From an uncultured Catenibacillus sp. (GTDB lineage Bacteria; Bacillota; Clostridia; Lachnospirales; Lachnospiraceae): 43,072 nt of DNA. The position numbers and the translations under genes were made by a program. Every line of letters begins with the position of its first letter. Position 1 is the first letter of the stretch. The stretch is taken from NCBI GenBank assembly GCA_934339005.1, contig CAKRHR010000022.1, positions 1 through 43,072 of the forward strand. The letters run 5' to 3'. The notes under the pieces are model-generated. The model was not told where the DNA came from. It worked only from the letters and a program-made list of their open reading frames with translations, and searched no databases. This document shows, one piece after another, positions 15,515 to 24,283 of the stretch.

Positions 15515-16798
15515 TTATTTCGTAAAGAACGCACACATAAACCGTTCAATAGCTTCCTGGTCATTTTTGCCCATGAGCTCGCAGGAGGAGTGCATGGCGA
15601 GGAGGCCGACACCAAGGTCTGAGGTACGCATTGGCAGGTGTGAAGAAATCATGCTGCCGATTGTGCCGCCACCGCGGACATTGGAGTGTTTTGCAAAGCG
15701 CTGTACAGGGATATCTTCCTGTTTGCACAGGGCTAAAAGGGTGGCATTGATTTCACAGTCTGTGGCATATGACTGGTTAGCTGCTGTTTTTAATACAAAG
15801 CCTTTATTTGGCAGAGGATAATTTGTGATATCCTGAGTTGTCGGATAGTTTGGATGATAAGCATGTGCAACGTCTGTGGACAACAGCATACCGGCGGCAA
15901 TATCGGACATGCAGTCTGTATGACTTTTCCCAAAGGCCTGCCAGATTTTTGAAAGAATGATTGCAGGCATTTCTGAGTCAGCGCCCTGTTTGGACAGGCT
16001 GCCGATTTCTTCATTATCAAACAAAGCAATGAGATTTACGCGGTCGGCATTGCTGCTTTCAATCAGGCCGTGCACAAGGGCGCAGCAGGATGTAATATTA
16101 TCCAGACGCGGTGATGCAAGAAAATCTTCATTAATACCACATAAATAAGGCTTTTCAAGGTTGTAAATATTTAAATCATAATCAAGGACATCCTCAGCAG
16201 GCACACCAAGCTCTTTTGCAAGAATATCCACAAGCTTTGTATCTTTATTTAACTGCTCACTGATCATGCCAAGCATTGGCAGCAAATGATGCTGATTATC
16301 AATCGGCGCACCGTTTTCATTGACGCCGCGGCTCATATGAACTGCAAGATTAGGAAGTACAAGCATCGGACGCTTAAAATCAATCAGATGTCTGACAGGT
16401 TTATCATAACGTTCACCCTTTGTTACAACCTTGCCGGACAGGGAAAGTGGTCTGTCAAAAAATGTGTTTAAAATCGGACCGCCGTAAACCTCTGTATTTA
16501 ACTGCACATAATCATGGTTGCGCAGCTCAGGATTTGGTTTAATCTTAATGGAAGGAAAATCTGTATGTGCGCCGGCCATATGGATACCGTTATGTAAATC
16601 GCAATGCTCACCAATGGTAAATGCATAAACGGTTGTGTCAAATGGGCTGCAATAATAACGTCCGCCAGGCACAAGCTTCCAGTCATCATTGATGACAAGC
16701 TTCTGAAATCCGGCATTTTCAAGCACCTTAATACTATGTGCTGTCACATGAAAGGCAGAAGTGCCTTCAGATAAAAAATCAATTAAATGCTGTATCAT
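15515..16798 (-). CDS. apeB: M18 family aspartyl aminopeptidase
   Basis: This 427-residue dinuclear-zinc exopeptidase removes N-terminal acidic residues from peptides. The metal-ligand regions are visible: AGAHTDFPSIKIKPNP, RLDNITSCCALVHG, ALFDNEEIGSLSKQGADS, and the C-terminal MHSSCELMGKND. No signal peptide is present, so it is cytoplasmic. ATG 16798 is chosen because GGAG lies 8 nt upstream; the frame could extend to a GTG at 16816. It is a single-gene unit, divergent from pfkA, with its own terminator. Confidence 0.93.
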   Translation of the reverse strand: MIQHLIDFLSEGTSAFHVTAHSIKVLENAGFQKLVINDDWKLVPGGRYYCSPFDTTVYAFTIGEHCDLHNGIHMAGAHTDFPSIKIKPNPELRNHDYVQLNTEVYGGPILNTFFDRPLSLSGKVVTKGERYDKPVRHLIDFKRPMLVLPNLAVHMSRGVNENGAPIDNQHHLLPMLGMISEQLNKDTKLVDILAKELGVPAEDVLDYDLNIYNLEKPYLCGINEDFLASPRLDNITSCCALVHGLIESSNADRVNLIALFDNEEIGSLSKQGADSEMPAIILSKIWQAFGKSHTDCMSDIAAGMLLSTDVAHAYHPNYPTTQDITNYPLPNKGFVLKTAANQSYATDCEINATLLALCKQEDIPVQRFAKHSNVRGGGTIGSMISSHLPMRTSDLGVGLLAMHSSCELMGKNDQEAIERFMCAFFTK

Positions 16799-17017
16799 TT
16801 TAAAATCTCCAATCACTTTAGCTGTAGTTTAAAATCACCATCAAGGCCAAAACAGCACCCTGACAGTACATGATTATTTTGAAGTCCGTGCAAAACAATC
16901 ATCTATGATTATACATTTGGCAGGGCTTTTTTTCAAGATGGGAGTCAGGAAGAAGCCCCAAATTGTCAAAAATGGCGGTGTTAATGAAAAAAATATGTTA
17001 AAAATTAAACAAAGCTC

Positions 17018-17046
17018 TTGAAAGAGTGAAAAAAAAGATATATTAT
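17018..17046 (+). promoter_or_regulatory. Promoter of pfkA
   Basis: TTGAAA and TATTAT are 17 bp apart, with further A/T sequence downstream. The rest of the 307-nt gap between the aminopeptidase and pfkA starts shows no gene. Confidence 0.6.
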
Positions 17047-17105
17047 AATACAGGTAAATAGAGAAATTAACTTTATAAAATCTAACAGAAATAGAGGGAT
17101 ATTTA

Positions 17106-18116
17106 ATGATTAACGGAAAGAAATGTATCGGAGTACTTACTAGTGGCGGAGATTCACCGGGAATGAATGCAGCTATCAGAGCAGTTGTTCGTTCAGCATT
17201 GACAAAAGATATGATACCTTTAGGTGTTATCAAAGGATATCAGGGTCTTTTGGATAAAGATTTTGTAGTTATGAATGCACAGAGCGTATCAAACATCATC
17301 CAGAAGGGTGGTACGATTTTAAAATCTGCACGCTGCATGGAATTTTATGAAGACAAATATCGTCGTATCGCATACCAGAATGCAATTGATGCAGGTATTG
17401 ATGGATTGGTTGTTATTGGTGGTGACGGTTCATATAATGGTGCAAAATTTTTATCAGAACTTGGTCTGCCATGTATTGGCCTTCCAGGAACAATTGATAA
17501 CGATATTGCATGTACAGAGTACACAATCGGTTTTGATACAGCCATGAATACGGTTATCGAAAACGTTGATAAATTAAATGATACATCCAAATCTCATGAA
17601 CGTTGCAGTGTTGTTGAGGTTATGGGTAGAAATGCAGGTCATGTAGCACTTGGTGCAGGTATCGCTACAGGTGCGATTGCCATTATGACAAATGAGCTTG
17701 ATACAGATATCGAAGATGTTGCAGAGCATATCAAAAAAGCCCGTGCCATCGGTAAAGACCACTTTATCGTTATTGTATCTGAAGGTTACAGTAAAGCTAA
17801 AGCCAAAGAAACAGGCCTTAAAGAATATGAGATTCCAAACCGTGTTGCCCGTCAGATTCAGGAACAGACTGGTGTAGACAGCCGTGCAACAATTCTTGGT
17901 CATGTTCAGCGTGGTGGTTCACCATCATTAAGGGACCGTGTTGTAGCTACACAGATGGGACATGCTGCTGTTGAATTACTTGAAAAAGGTATCGGTAACA
18001 GAGTTATCGCATTAAAGAACAATGAAATCGTTGATTTTGATATTCAGGAAGCACTTCAGATGAAGAAAGGTCTGGATATGGATTTATACCAGACACTGCT
18101 TGACACAACATTCTAA
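17106..18116 (+). CDS. pfkA: ATP-dependent 6-phosphofructokinase
   Basis: This 336-residue enzyme phosphorylates fructose-6-phosphate in glycolysis. It shows TSGGDSPGMNAAIR at the N-terminus, GGDGS at 105-109, PGTIDND with catalytic D131, MGRNAGHVAL, and ILGHVQRGGSPS. Glycine in GGDGS and in PGTIDND, rather than Asp and Lys, marks the ATP-using form instead of the PPi-using form. GAGGGA lies shortly before the ATG. It is monocistronic: a promoter is in front and a terminator is at 18187. Confidence 0.96.
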   Translation: MINGKKCIGVLTSGGDSPGMNAAIRAVVRSALTKDMIPLGVIKGYQGLLDKDFVVMNAQSVSNIIQKGGTILKSARCMEFYEDKYRRIAYQNAIDAGIDGLVVIGGDGSYNGAKFLSELGLPCIGLPGTIDNDIACTEYTIGFDTAMNTVIENVDKLNDTSKSHERCSVVEVMGRNAGHVALGAGIATGAIAIMTNELDTDIEDVAEHIKKARAIGKDHFIVIVSEGYSKAKAKETGLKEYEIPNRVARQIQEQTGVDSRATILGHVQRGGSPSLRDRVVATQMGHAAVELLEKGIGNRVIALKNNEIVDFDIQEALQMKKGLDMDLYQTLLDTTF

Positions 18117-18186
18117 AGTGTATCAGATAAAATTTATCTTAAAGTTGCCTGAAAAAATATTTCTTGCTATGAGAGCATAACTCAAG

Positions 18187-18222
18187 GAACAGGTTTTCAA
18201 ATATGGAGAACCTGTTCTTTTT
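18187..18222 (+). terminator. Intrinsic terminator of pfkA
   Basis: GAACAGGTT (18187-18195) pairs with AACCTGTTC (18209-18217) and is followed by TTTTTGTATT. Confidence 0.88.
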
Positions 18223-18249
18223 GTATTAGAAAAATAGTGGAGGTCTGTG

Positions 18250-20307
18250 TTGACCATGAACATAAGACATAGAATGAATATAAATAAACATATAAAAGTA
18301 AATACAAATGAAAATCAAAAAGTGAATACAGATGACGGTCAAAGTTTAAAGGCAGCTTCAGATAATGTGAAAAATCAAAAATCACATCAGAAATTCCGTA
18401 TCCCACTGGCGCTGCAAATCATTATTACCATTTTGGTGCCGATAGCGGCGTTTTATCTGTTGGAGGCATTCAGCCACCAGCCCTTTGAAATCACCTGGAA
18501 GATACAGTTGTTAAATATTTTATTTTTTATGCTGCTTGAGGTGATTTTGATATGTATCACCGGGCGAACTTCTGCGGCATCAGTGATTTTGATGTTTGTG
18601 GCACTGGCAGTCGGACTGATCAATTATTATACATTACAGTTTCGGGGAACACCAGTGTTACCGTGGGATATATTGTCTGTCAAAACAGCAGCCAGCGTGA
18701 CAACTGAGTATGATTTTAAAGTGACCTGGCACGTAATATGGATTAGTCTTGTGATGTTAACCGTGGCTGCATGCAGTATTATCTTTACACATATTCGTAC
18801 TAAAGGTGTGCTCAGGCGTGTTTTAAGCGGTGCGTTTGGCATCGTGGCACTTATATTGTGTACAATGGGGCTGTGGCAGGAAGCAACAGTGGATTTCTTT
18901 GAACTGGATGACATTTTGTTTACGCCGGTAAACATGTATGAGGATAATGGATTTGCAATTTCCTTTGCATACAACCTGCAGTATTTGCGTGTCAAAGCAC
19001 CGTCAGGGTACGATGCGCAAACTGTTTATGATGAGGAAGAAAGTTATGTAAACTCACAAACGTGTAAAATATATTCCACTAAAGACAGTGAAAATGATGA
19101 TTCAAATATCACAGGTGATACAGGCAGCACAGATTACACCATGACAACATCACCGGTGAAAGACACAATAAATACAGAAGATACAACAAATGCGTCACTG
19201 CCAAACATCATCGTCATCATGAATGAATCCTTCTGCGACCCTGCAGTTTTAACCGATTTTGAAACCAATCAGGACTACATGCCATTTATCCACAGCCTGC
19301 TTGGAGGCGGCGATAACGTGGTGTCGGGATATGCCTATCCATCAGTGTGCGGAGGCAATACAGCCAATTCAGAATTTGAATTTCTGACAGGCAGCTCTAT
19401 GGCATTTTTGCCGGAGGGCAGTGTGGCTTATCAGCAGTACATTAAAGACGAAACACCGGCCCTTGGCTGGTATCTGCAAAGTCTGGATTATCGTACATGT
19501 GGTATGCATCCGTTTGGCAGCGCAGGCTGGAACAGAAATACGGTTTATCCAAATCTTGGATTTGAGATGACAAGATTTTCAGGAGATATGCGCGGTGCAC
19601 AAAAGATGCGTACATATATTTCAGATGCGGCCACATATGAAATGATTGAGGCTAATTATGCCACAAAAGATGAAAATTCCTTATTTACTTTCGAAATCAC
19701 GATGCAAAATCATGGCGGTTATTTTCAGGATTATGATAATTTTGAACGCGAGATTGAACTAATCAATACCGATGCTGAACAAGTCGATATCAATATTACA
19801 GAGCGTTATCTGTCACTTGTGAAGAAAAGTGATGAAGCCTTTGAAGATTTGATTCAACATTTTGAGAATACCGATGAGCCGGTGATTATTTTGATGTTTG
19901 GCGACCATCAGCCGGGAGATTATGCGTTAAAGGCCATCTGGCGGCCGGAGGATGACCCGGACATTCAGACATTACAGCAACGCTATAAAGTGCCGTTTGT
20001 CATGTGGGCTAATTTTGACATTGAGAGCGAATATGTGGAGGGCATCAGCCTGAATTATTTAAGCACATTATTATTTCAAAAAGCAGGTGTGCCGCTGACT
20101 GGCTATCAGGAATTTTTAAGCGAACTGCATGAAACATTTCCGGTCATCAATGCAAAGGGTGTGATTGATGCCAAAGGACAGTATTTCGCCTGGGGTGATG
20201 ACATCCCGGATGAGGACGGATTGCTGGAAAAATATAAGGCATTCCAGTACAATATGCTGTTTGACGAGGAAAACAGAGATAATGCGTTTTTCGGATTTGG
20301 TGAGTAG
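18250..20307 (+). CDS. LTA synthase family sulfatase-fold membrane protein
   Basis: This protein of about 685 residues has a Lys/Asn-rich cytoplasmic N-terminus, about five membrane helices (roughly 50-230) and an extracellular sulfatase-like domain. Metal and catalytic features are IIVIMNESFCDP, GGNTANSEFEFLTG (the Thr is the expected nucleophile), MHPFGSAGWNR and FGDHQPGDY. LtaS-type enzymes polymerise glycerol-phosphate from phosphatidylglycerol onto a lipid anchor; relatives transfer phosphoglycerol to other glycans, so the product is uncertain. An acidic, Ser/Thr/Asp-rich spacer (~275-315) links membrane and catalytic parts. The start is ambiguous: GGAGG at 18239-18243 fits TTG 18250, while GTG 18247 and ATG 18256 are alternatives. 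Confidence 0.88.
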   Translation: MTMNIRHRMNINKHIKVNTNENQKVNTDDGQSLKAASDNVKNQKSHQKFRIPLALQIIITILVPIAAFYLLEAFSHQPFEITWKIQLLNILFFMLLEVILICITGRTSAASVILMFVALAVGLINYYTLQFRGTPVLPWDILSVKTAASVTTEYDFKVTWHVIWISLVMLTVAACSIIFTHIRTKGVLRRVLSGAFGIVALILCTMGLWQEATVDFFELDDILFTPVNMYEDNGFAISFAYNLQYLRVKAPSGYDAQTVYDEEESYVNSQTCKIYSTKDSENDDSNITGDTGSTDYTMTTSPVKDTINTEDTTNASLPNIIVIMNESFCDPAVLTDFETNQDYMPFIHSLLGGGDNVVSGYAYPSVCGGNTANSEFEFLTGSSMAFLPEGSVAYQQYIKDETPALGWYLQSLDYRTCGMHPFGSAGWNRNTVYPNLGFEMTRFSGDMRGAQKMRTYISDAATYEMIEANYATKDENSLFTFEITMQNHGGYFQDYDNFEREIELINTDAEQVDINITERYLSLVKKSDEAFEDLIQHFENTDEPVIILMFGDHQPGDYALKAIWRPEDDPDIQTLQQRYKVPFVMWANFDIESEYVEGISLNYLSTLLFQKAGVPLTGYQEFLSELHETFPVINAKGVIDAKGQYFAWGDDIPDEDGLLEKYKAFQYNMLFDEENRDNAFFGFGE

Positions 20308-20356
20308 GAGTTTGAAATTTTCCCTAATATAACTTGCATTTTAAAAATGAACTTTA

Positions 20357-20386
20357 TTGACAGACTTTAATGAGGTGTAGTACAAT
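20357..20386 (+). promoter_or_regulatory. Promoter of asnA
   Basis: TTGACA and TACAAT are separated by 18 bp, about 70 nt before the asnA start. No T-box fits in this space. Confidence 0.7.
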
Positions 20387-20454
20387 AGTGAACAGTTAAA
20401 ATAAACGAGCATATAAATTCGTATAATAAATTTCAAGCATTGGAGAGATGAAGT

Positions 20455-21465
20455 ATGAAGAATCTGATTATTCCGGAGGGTTACAAATCTGATCTGGATA
20501 TTCGAGAAACAGAGATTGCCATTAAATACGTTAAAGATTATTTTGAACGCGAACTTGCAAATCAGTTGAACCTGACACGTGTGTCTGCCCCGTTATTTGT
20601 ATGGCCGGGCTCAGGTCTGAATGATACATTAAATGGCGTGGAACGTCCGGTAAGTTTTGGAATCAAGGAACAGAATGATGCTGAAGTAGAAATCGTTCAT
20701 TCTCTTGCAAAATGGAAAAGACAGGCACTTGGCCGTTACGGCTTTCATCATGGTGAAGGTCTGTACACAGATATGAATGCGATCCGTCGTGATGAAGATA
20801 CAGATAACCTGCATTCCATCTTTGTTGACCAGTGGGACTGGGAAAAGATTATTTCCAAAGAGGAAAGAAATATACATACATTAAAAAATATCGTGACACG
20901 CGTTTATGACGCTCTGCGTTATACAGAAAAATACATGTCCGAAAAATATGGCTACATCAAACCGATTCTGCCGGATGAGATTTCATTTATCACAACACAG
21001 GAACTTCTTGACAGATATCCTGATATGACAGCCAAAGAACGTGAACATGAAATTGCCAAAGAAAAAGGTGCTGTATTTATCATGAAAATCGGTGGCGTGT
21101 TAAGTAACGGCGAACCACATGATGGCCGTGCACCAGACTACGATGACTGGGAATTAAATGGCGATATTCTTGTATACTATCCGGTGCTTGACATTGGACT
21201 TGAACTTTCAAGTATGGGTATCCGTGTAGATGAAGATGCCCTTGAACGCCAGTTGAAAATCCGCGGTGTCAGCGAGCGTATCAACCTGCCATTCCAGCAG
21301 GCATTGATGAACGGTGAACTGCCATACACTATTGGCGGCGGTATCGGTCAGTCCAGAATCTGTATGTTCTTCTTAAGAAAGGCCCATGTCGGCGAAGTTC
21401 AGGCATCTATCTGGCCGGACGATGTCACAGAGGCCTGCGGTAAAGCTGGTATCCATCTGCTTTAA
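20455..21465 (+). CDS. asnA: Aspartate-ammonia ligase
   Basis: This 336-residue enzyme of class II aminoacyl-tRNA-synthetase fold makes asparagine from aspartate, ammonia and ATP, releasing AMP and PPi. Recognisable blocks are KNLIIPEGYKS at the start, APLFVWPGSGLNDTLNGVER, RYGFHHGEGLYTDMNAIRRD, FVDQWDWE, and YTIGGGIGQSRICMFFLRKAH near the C-terminus. Length and order match E. coli AsnA. GGAGAG is just upstream of the ATG. It is probably monocistronic, ending at the hairpin at 21477. Confidence 0.96.
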   Translation: MKNLIIPEGYKSDLDIRETEIAIKYVKDYFERELANQLNLTRVSAPLFVWPGSGLNDTLNGVERPVSFGIKEQNDAEVEIVHSLAKWKRQALGRYGFHHGEGLYTDMNAIRRDEDTDNLHSIFVDQWDWEKIISKEERNIHTLKNIVTRVYDALRYTEKYMSEKYGYIKPILPDEISFITTQELLDRYPDMTAKEREHEIAKEKGAVFIMKIGGVLSNGEPHDGRAPDYDDWELNGDILVYYPVLDIGLELSSMGIRVDEDALERQLKIRGVSERINLPFQQALMNGELPYTIGGGIGQSRICMFFLRKAHVGEVQASIWPDDVTEACGKAGIHLL

Positions 21466-21476
21466 TCATAATTATC

Positions 21477-21545
21477 AACCCCCTTTCATATCTTAGACAG
21501 AAGCATTGAATCGCTGCTATCGGGAGATGAAGGGGGTTTTTGTTT
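21477..21545 (+). terminator. Terminator of asnA whose 3' arm carries the next gene's Shine-Dalgarno
   Basis: AACCCCCTTTCAT (21477-21489) pairs with ATGAAGGGGGTT (21527-21538) with one bulge, followed by a T-rich run. The AAGGGGG of the 3' arm is 8 nt before the TTG start at 21545. The same element can thus end the asnA transcript and mask or provide the ribosome site of the coat-like gene. Confidence 0.78.
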
Positions 21546-22540
21546 TGGACGAGAAGATTAAAGATATTCTTGATAATTATGATATACCTGTGACATCTGT
21601 TGTGCGTGGCAGGGGTGCATGGATTTGCATCACACCGAAAGCACGGTATCTGCTAAAGAGTTTTCCTTATTCGGAAAATCATGTGATTTATGAGGCAATG
21701 TTAAAGAGCCTGATTGTTGAACGTGGCTGTCCGTGGATTGATACGACCATTTACAATAAAGAGGGGCAGATTCTGACAACGGCAAAGGATGGCACACGCT
21801 ATATGTTAAAGCAATGGTTTGACGGTCGGGAATGCGATTTAAAATCTATAGAACATATAAAGCTTGCTGTGCAAAATCTTGCAGCACTGCACCGGCTGAT
21901 GAAAAATATGCGTTTTGAGTGTGAATGGTTAAAATATGCAAAACATCTGCCGGCTGATACGTGGATGCAAAAGCGCACCCAGGAAATGAAAATGATTGAC
22001 GGTTATATGCACCGGAAGAAGAAAATCAGTCCCTTTGAGCAGATGTATATCAGACATTATCCACATTTTAAGGCACAGGCAGCCGGGGCTGTGAAAATGC
22101 TTGAGATTGCACAGTACAATCAGTTATATCAGACAGCGCTTGAGGAGCGGACTTTTTGCCATGGCGCATACAGTCATCATAATGTGCTGATTTGCAAAAA
22201 TCATATTGTTGCCGTGAATTTTGAGCGTGCGCAAATGAATACCCAGGTGGATGATTTATATTATTTTATGAGAAAAGCACTTGAAAAAAATGAATGGCAG
22301 GTCACACTCGGCAGGCAGATGTTAGCAGCATATGAACAGGTGCAGCCGCTTTCGTTCAATGAAAAATCTTATCTATATGGATTGTTTTTATTTCCTGAGA
22401 AATTCTGGAAAATCTCAAATCATTATTTTAATGTCAGAAAAAGCTGGATGTCAGGCATTACGATGGATAAAATGCAGCAGGTGATTGCAAGAGAGGATAA
22501 GCGCATGCTGTTTTTGGAGGCATTTGCTAAAAGTCTGTGA
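21545..22540 (+). CDS. CotS-like spore coat protein, probable pseudokinase
   Basis: This 331-residue protein has the aminoglycoside-phosphotransferase/CotS kinase-like fold. CotS-family proteins are parts of the spore coat. The catalytic-loop position reads CHGAYSHHNVLI: the Asp usual after HG is Ala208, while N213 remains. The metal-binding Asp region reads VNFERAQ instead of a D-containing form, so it is probably catalytically dead. The start is TTG at 21545, supported by AAGGGGG 8 nt upstream; the frame stays open to 21506. The SPOCS-LysM gene follows after 65 nt, consistent with a sporulation unit. Confidence 0.75.
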   Translation: MDEKIKDILDNYDIPVTSVVRGRGAWICITPKARYLLKSFPYSENHVIYEAMLKSLIVERGCPWIDTTIYNKEGQILTTAKDGTRYMLKQWFDGRECDLKSIEHIKLAVQNLAALHRLMKNMRFECEWLKYAKHLPADTWMQKRTQEMKMIDGYMHRKKKISPFEQMYIRHYPHFKAQAAGAVKMLEIAQYNQLYQTALEERTFCHGAYSHHNVLICKNHIVAVNFERAQMNTQVDDLYYFMRKALEKNEWQVTLGRQMLAAYEQVQPLSFNEKSYLYGLFLFPEKFWKISNHYFNVRKSWMSGITMDKMQQVIAREDKRMLFLEAFAKSL

Positions 22541-22605
22541 AAATGGTCTAAAATCAGGGCATAGAGCATATGTTTACATTAATAGATTTGCCGGGAGGTT
22601 GAATC

Positions 22606-24174
22606 ATGGAATTAGTGAAAGAGCATATGAAGCTTGTACATTTTATAGGAAAAACTCAGGAACAGATTGCCCTGGAGGAGGATTTTATCGTACCGGATGT
22701 GAAGCCGGATGTGTCGGTATTGATCGCAGAAAACGGTGATGTGAAAATCACGGAGGCAAGAGTTAAGGAAGGTAAACTTTTTGTGCGTGGCAAGCTGGAG
22801 TTTTCTGTACTTTATGTGGCTGCAGATAAAGAAAAACAGTTAAATAAAATGTCCGGCAGCATTCCTTTTGAGGAAACACTGACGATGGACGGACTTTCAG
22901 AGGAACATATGATAAAGGTGCGCTGGGATATTGAGGATTTGAGAACCCGGATGATTAACAGCAGAAAAATAAGTGTGCGATCGATTATTGCATTATCTGT
23001 GCAGGTTTTTTGTGTGCGGGATGAGCTGGCGGTGTCTGAGGAGTGCCATTTGCCAGGAGCCTATGCTAAAGGAGAAATGCTGAATTTCAGCCAGTTACAT
23101 ACACAAAAAAGAGATATTCTTCGTGTGCGGGGCGCTGTGGCACTGCCTGGTTCAAAACCGGATATGTTAGACATTATCTGGGGGCGTGCGCAGCCTGGAA
23201 AAATGCAGATCAAGGTGTTAGATGGCTGTATTCATGTACGCGGAATGCTGCATGTTTTTGTGATGTATGCATCAGGAGAGGATGAGCAGCCGTTGCAGTA
23301 TTTTGGCACGGATATGGAAATCAATGAGCGACTGGATGTTGAGGGCGCGACAGAGGAAATGATTGGACATATTGAGATGAAAATGATTCAGCAGGATTTG
23401 CAGATTCATCAGAATGAAGACGGTGAGATGCGCAAGGTAGATGTGGAGGTTGTGATGGAAGTGAGCATGGCACTGTATGAGGAGAAGCGAATGTGTCTGA
23501 TGCAGGATGCCTATGCCAATGACCGCACGCTATTGCCGCAAAAGACCCAGCTTGTCTATGATAATGTGTGCATGCAGAATCAGTCTGTCTGTGAAGTCAA
23601 TCATACGCTGCCGATTGAAAATCATTCAGGCAAGGTGCTGCAAATCTGCCAGACCGATGCCAGGGTAAAGGTGGATCAGAGCAGCATCACACCGGAGGGC
23701 GTGAAAATCGAAGGCGTTGTGTATGTGCAGATTTTGTATATTGCCGCCGATGATCAGATTCCGGTCAATGTGATTCGTGGTGTGATTCCATTTGAGCATC
23801 TTGTGGAAACCGGGCCGCTTGGCGCACAGTGTGTGCAGGAGGTGATTGCAAATCTTGGCGATGTTAATTCTTCTATGCCGGATAGTGAACATATGGAGGT
23901 CAAAATAGAACTTGTCTTTAATACAATGATTTTTGAACATCATACGATGCATGTGATTACGGACATTGAAGAAAAGCCAAGAGATTATCAAAATGAAGAA
24001 AAAATCCCTTCCATGGTGGGCTATATCGTGCGGCAGGGGGATACATTGTGGCAGTTAGCCAAGCAATATGCCACGACCTGTGAGCGTGTAATGCAACTGA
24101 ATGACCTTGAAACTGAAGAAATTATACCGGGGCAGAAGTTGTTAATTATGCGGGAGCCGATGCGGAGAATGTAA
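22606..24174 (+). CDS. SPOCS (DUF3794) and LysM domain protein
   Basis: This 522-residue soluble protein has about three SPOCS repeats (around 30-140, 165-290 and 325-445, with motifs such as DFIVPDVKPDVSVLIAE, ALPGSKPDMLDIIWG and TLPIENHSGKVLQI). A C-terminal LysM follows (~470-517, GYIVRQGDTLWQLAKQYATT). SPOCS domains occur in spore-coat assembly proteins such as SafA/SpoVID-type factors, and LysM binds peptidoglycan. It therefore probably joins coat or cortex layers during sporulation. GGGAGG precedes the ATG. It follows the CotS-like gene and precedes ispE by 109 nt. Confidence 0.85.
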   Translation: MELVKEHMKLVHFIGKTQEQIALEEDFIVPDVKPDVSVLIAENGDVKITEARVKEGKLFVRGKLEFSVLYVAADKEKQLNKMSGSIPFEETLTMDGLSEEHMIKVRWDIEDLRTRMINSRKISVRSIIALSVQVFCVRDELAVSEECHLPGAYAKGEMLNFSQLHTQKRDILRVRGAVALPGSKPDMLDIIWGRAQPGKMQIKVLDGCIHVRGMLHVFVMYASGEDEQPLQYFGTDMEINERLDVEGATEEMIGHIEMKMIQQDLQIHQNEDGEMRKVDVEVVMEVSMALYEEKRMCLMQDAYANDRTLLPQKTQLVYDNVCMQNQSVCEVNHTLPIENHSGKVLQICQTDARVKVDQSSITPEGVKIEGVVYVQILYIAADDQIPVNVIRGVIPFEHLVETGPLGAQCVQEVIANLGDVNSSMPDSEHMEVKIELVFNTMIFEHHTMHVITDIEEKPRDYQNEEKIPSMVGYIVRQGDTLWQLAKQYATTCERVMQLNDLETEEIIPGQKLLIMREPMRRM

Positions 24175-24283
24175 AATGAGAAAATTTCCAACGGCTGCAG
24201 ATAGATTCCTGCTTGAAATGATTGTATAAATTTCGTATAATGTATACAAAATAATACAAAAATACAAAGGATGAATAAATATT

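Noticed and set aside
15294..15536. Minus-strand 80-codon frame after the M18 aminopeptidase gene
   Set aside because: It covers the terminator, is A/T-rich and has no recognisable domain.
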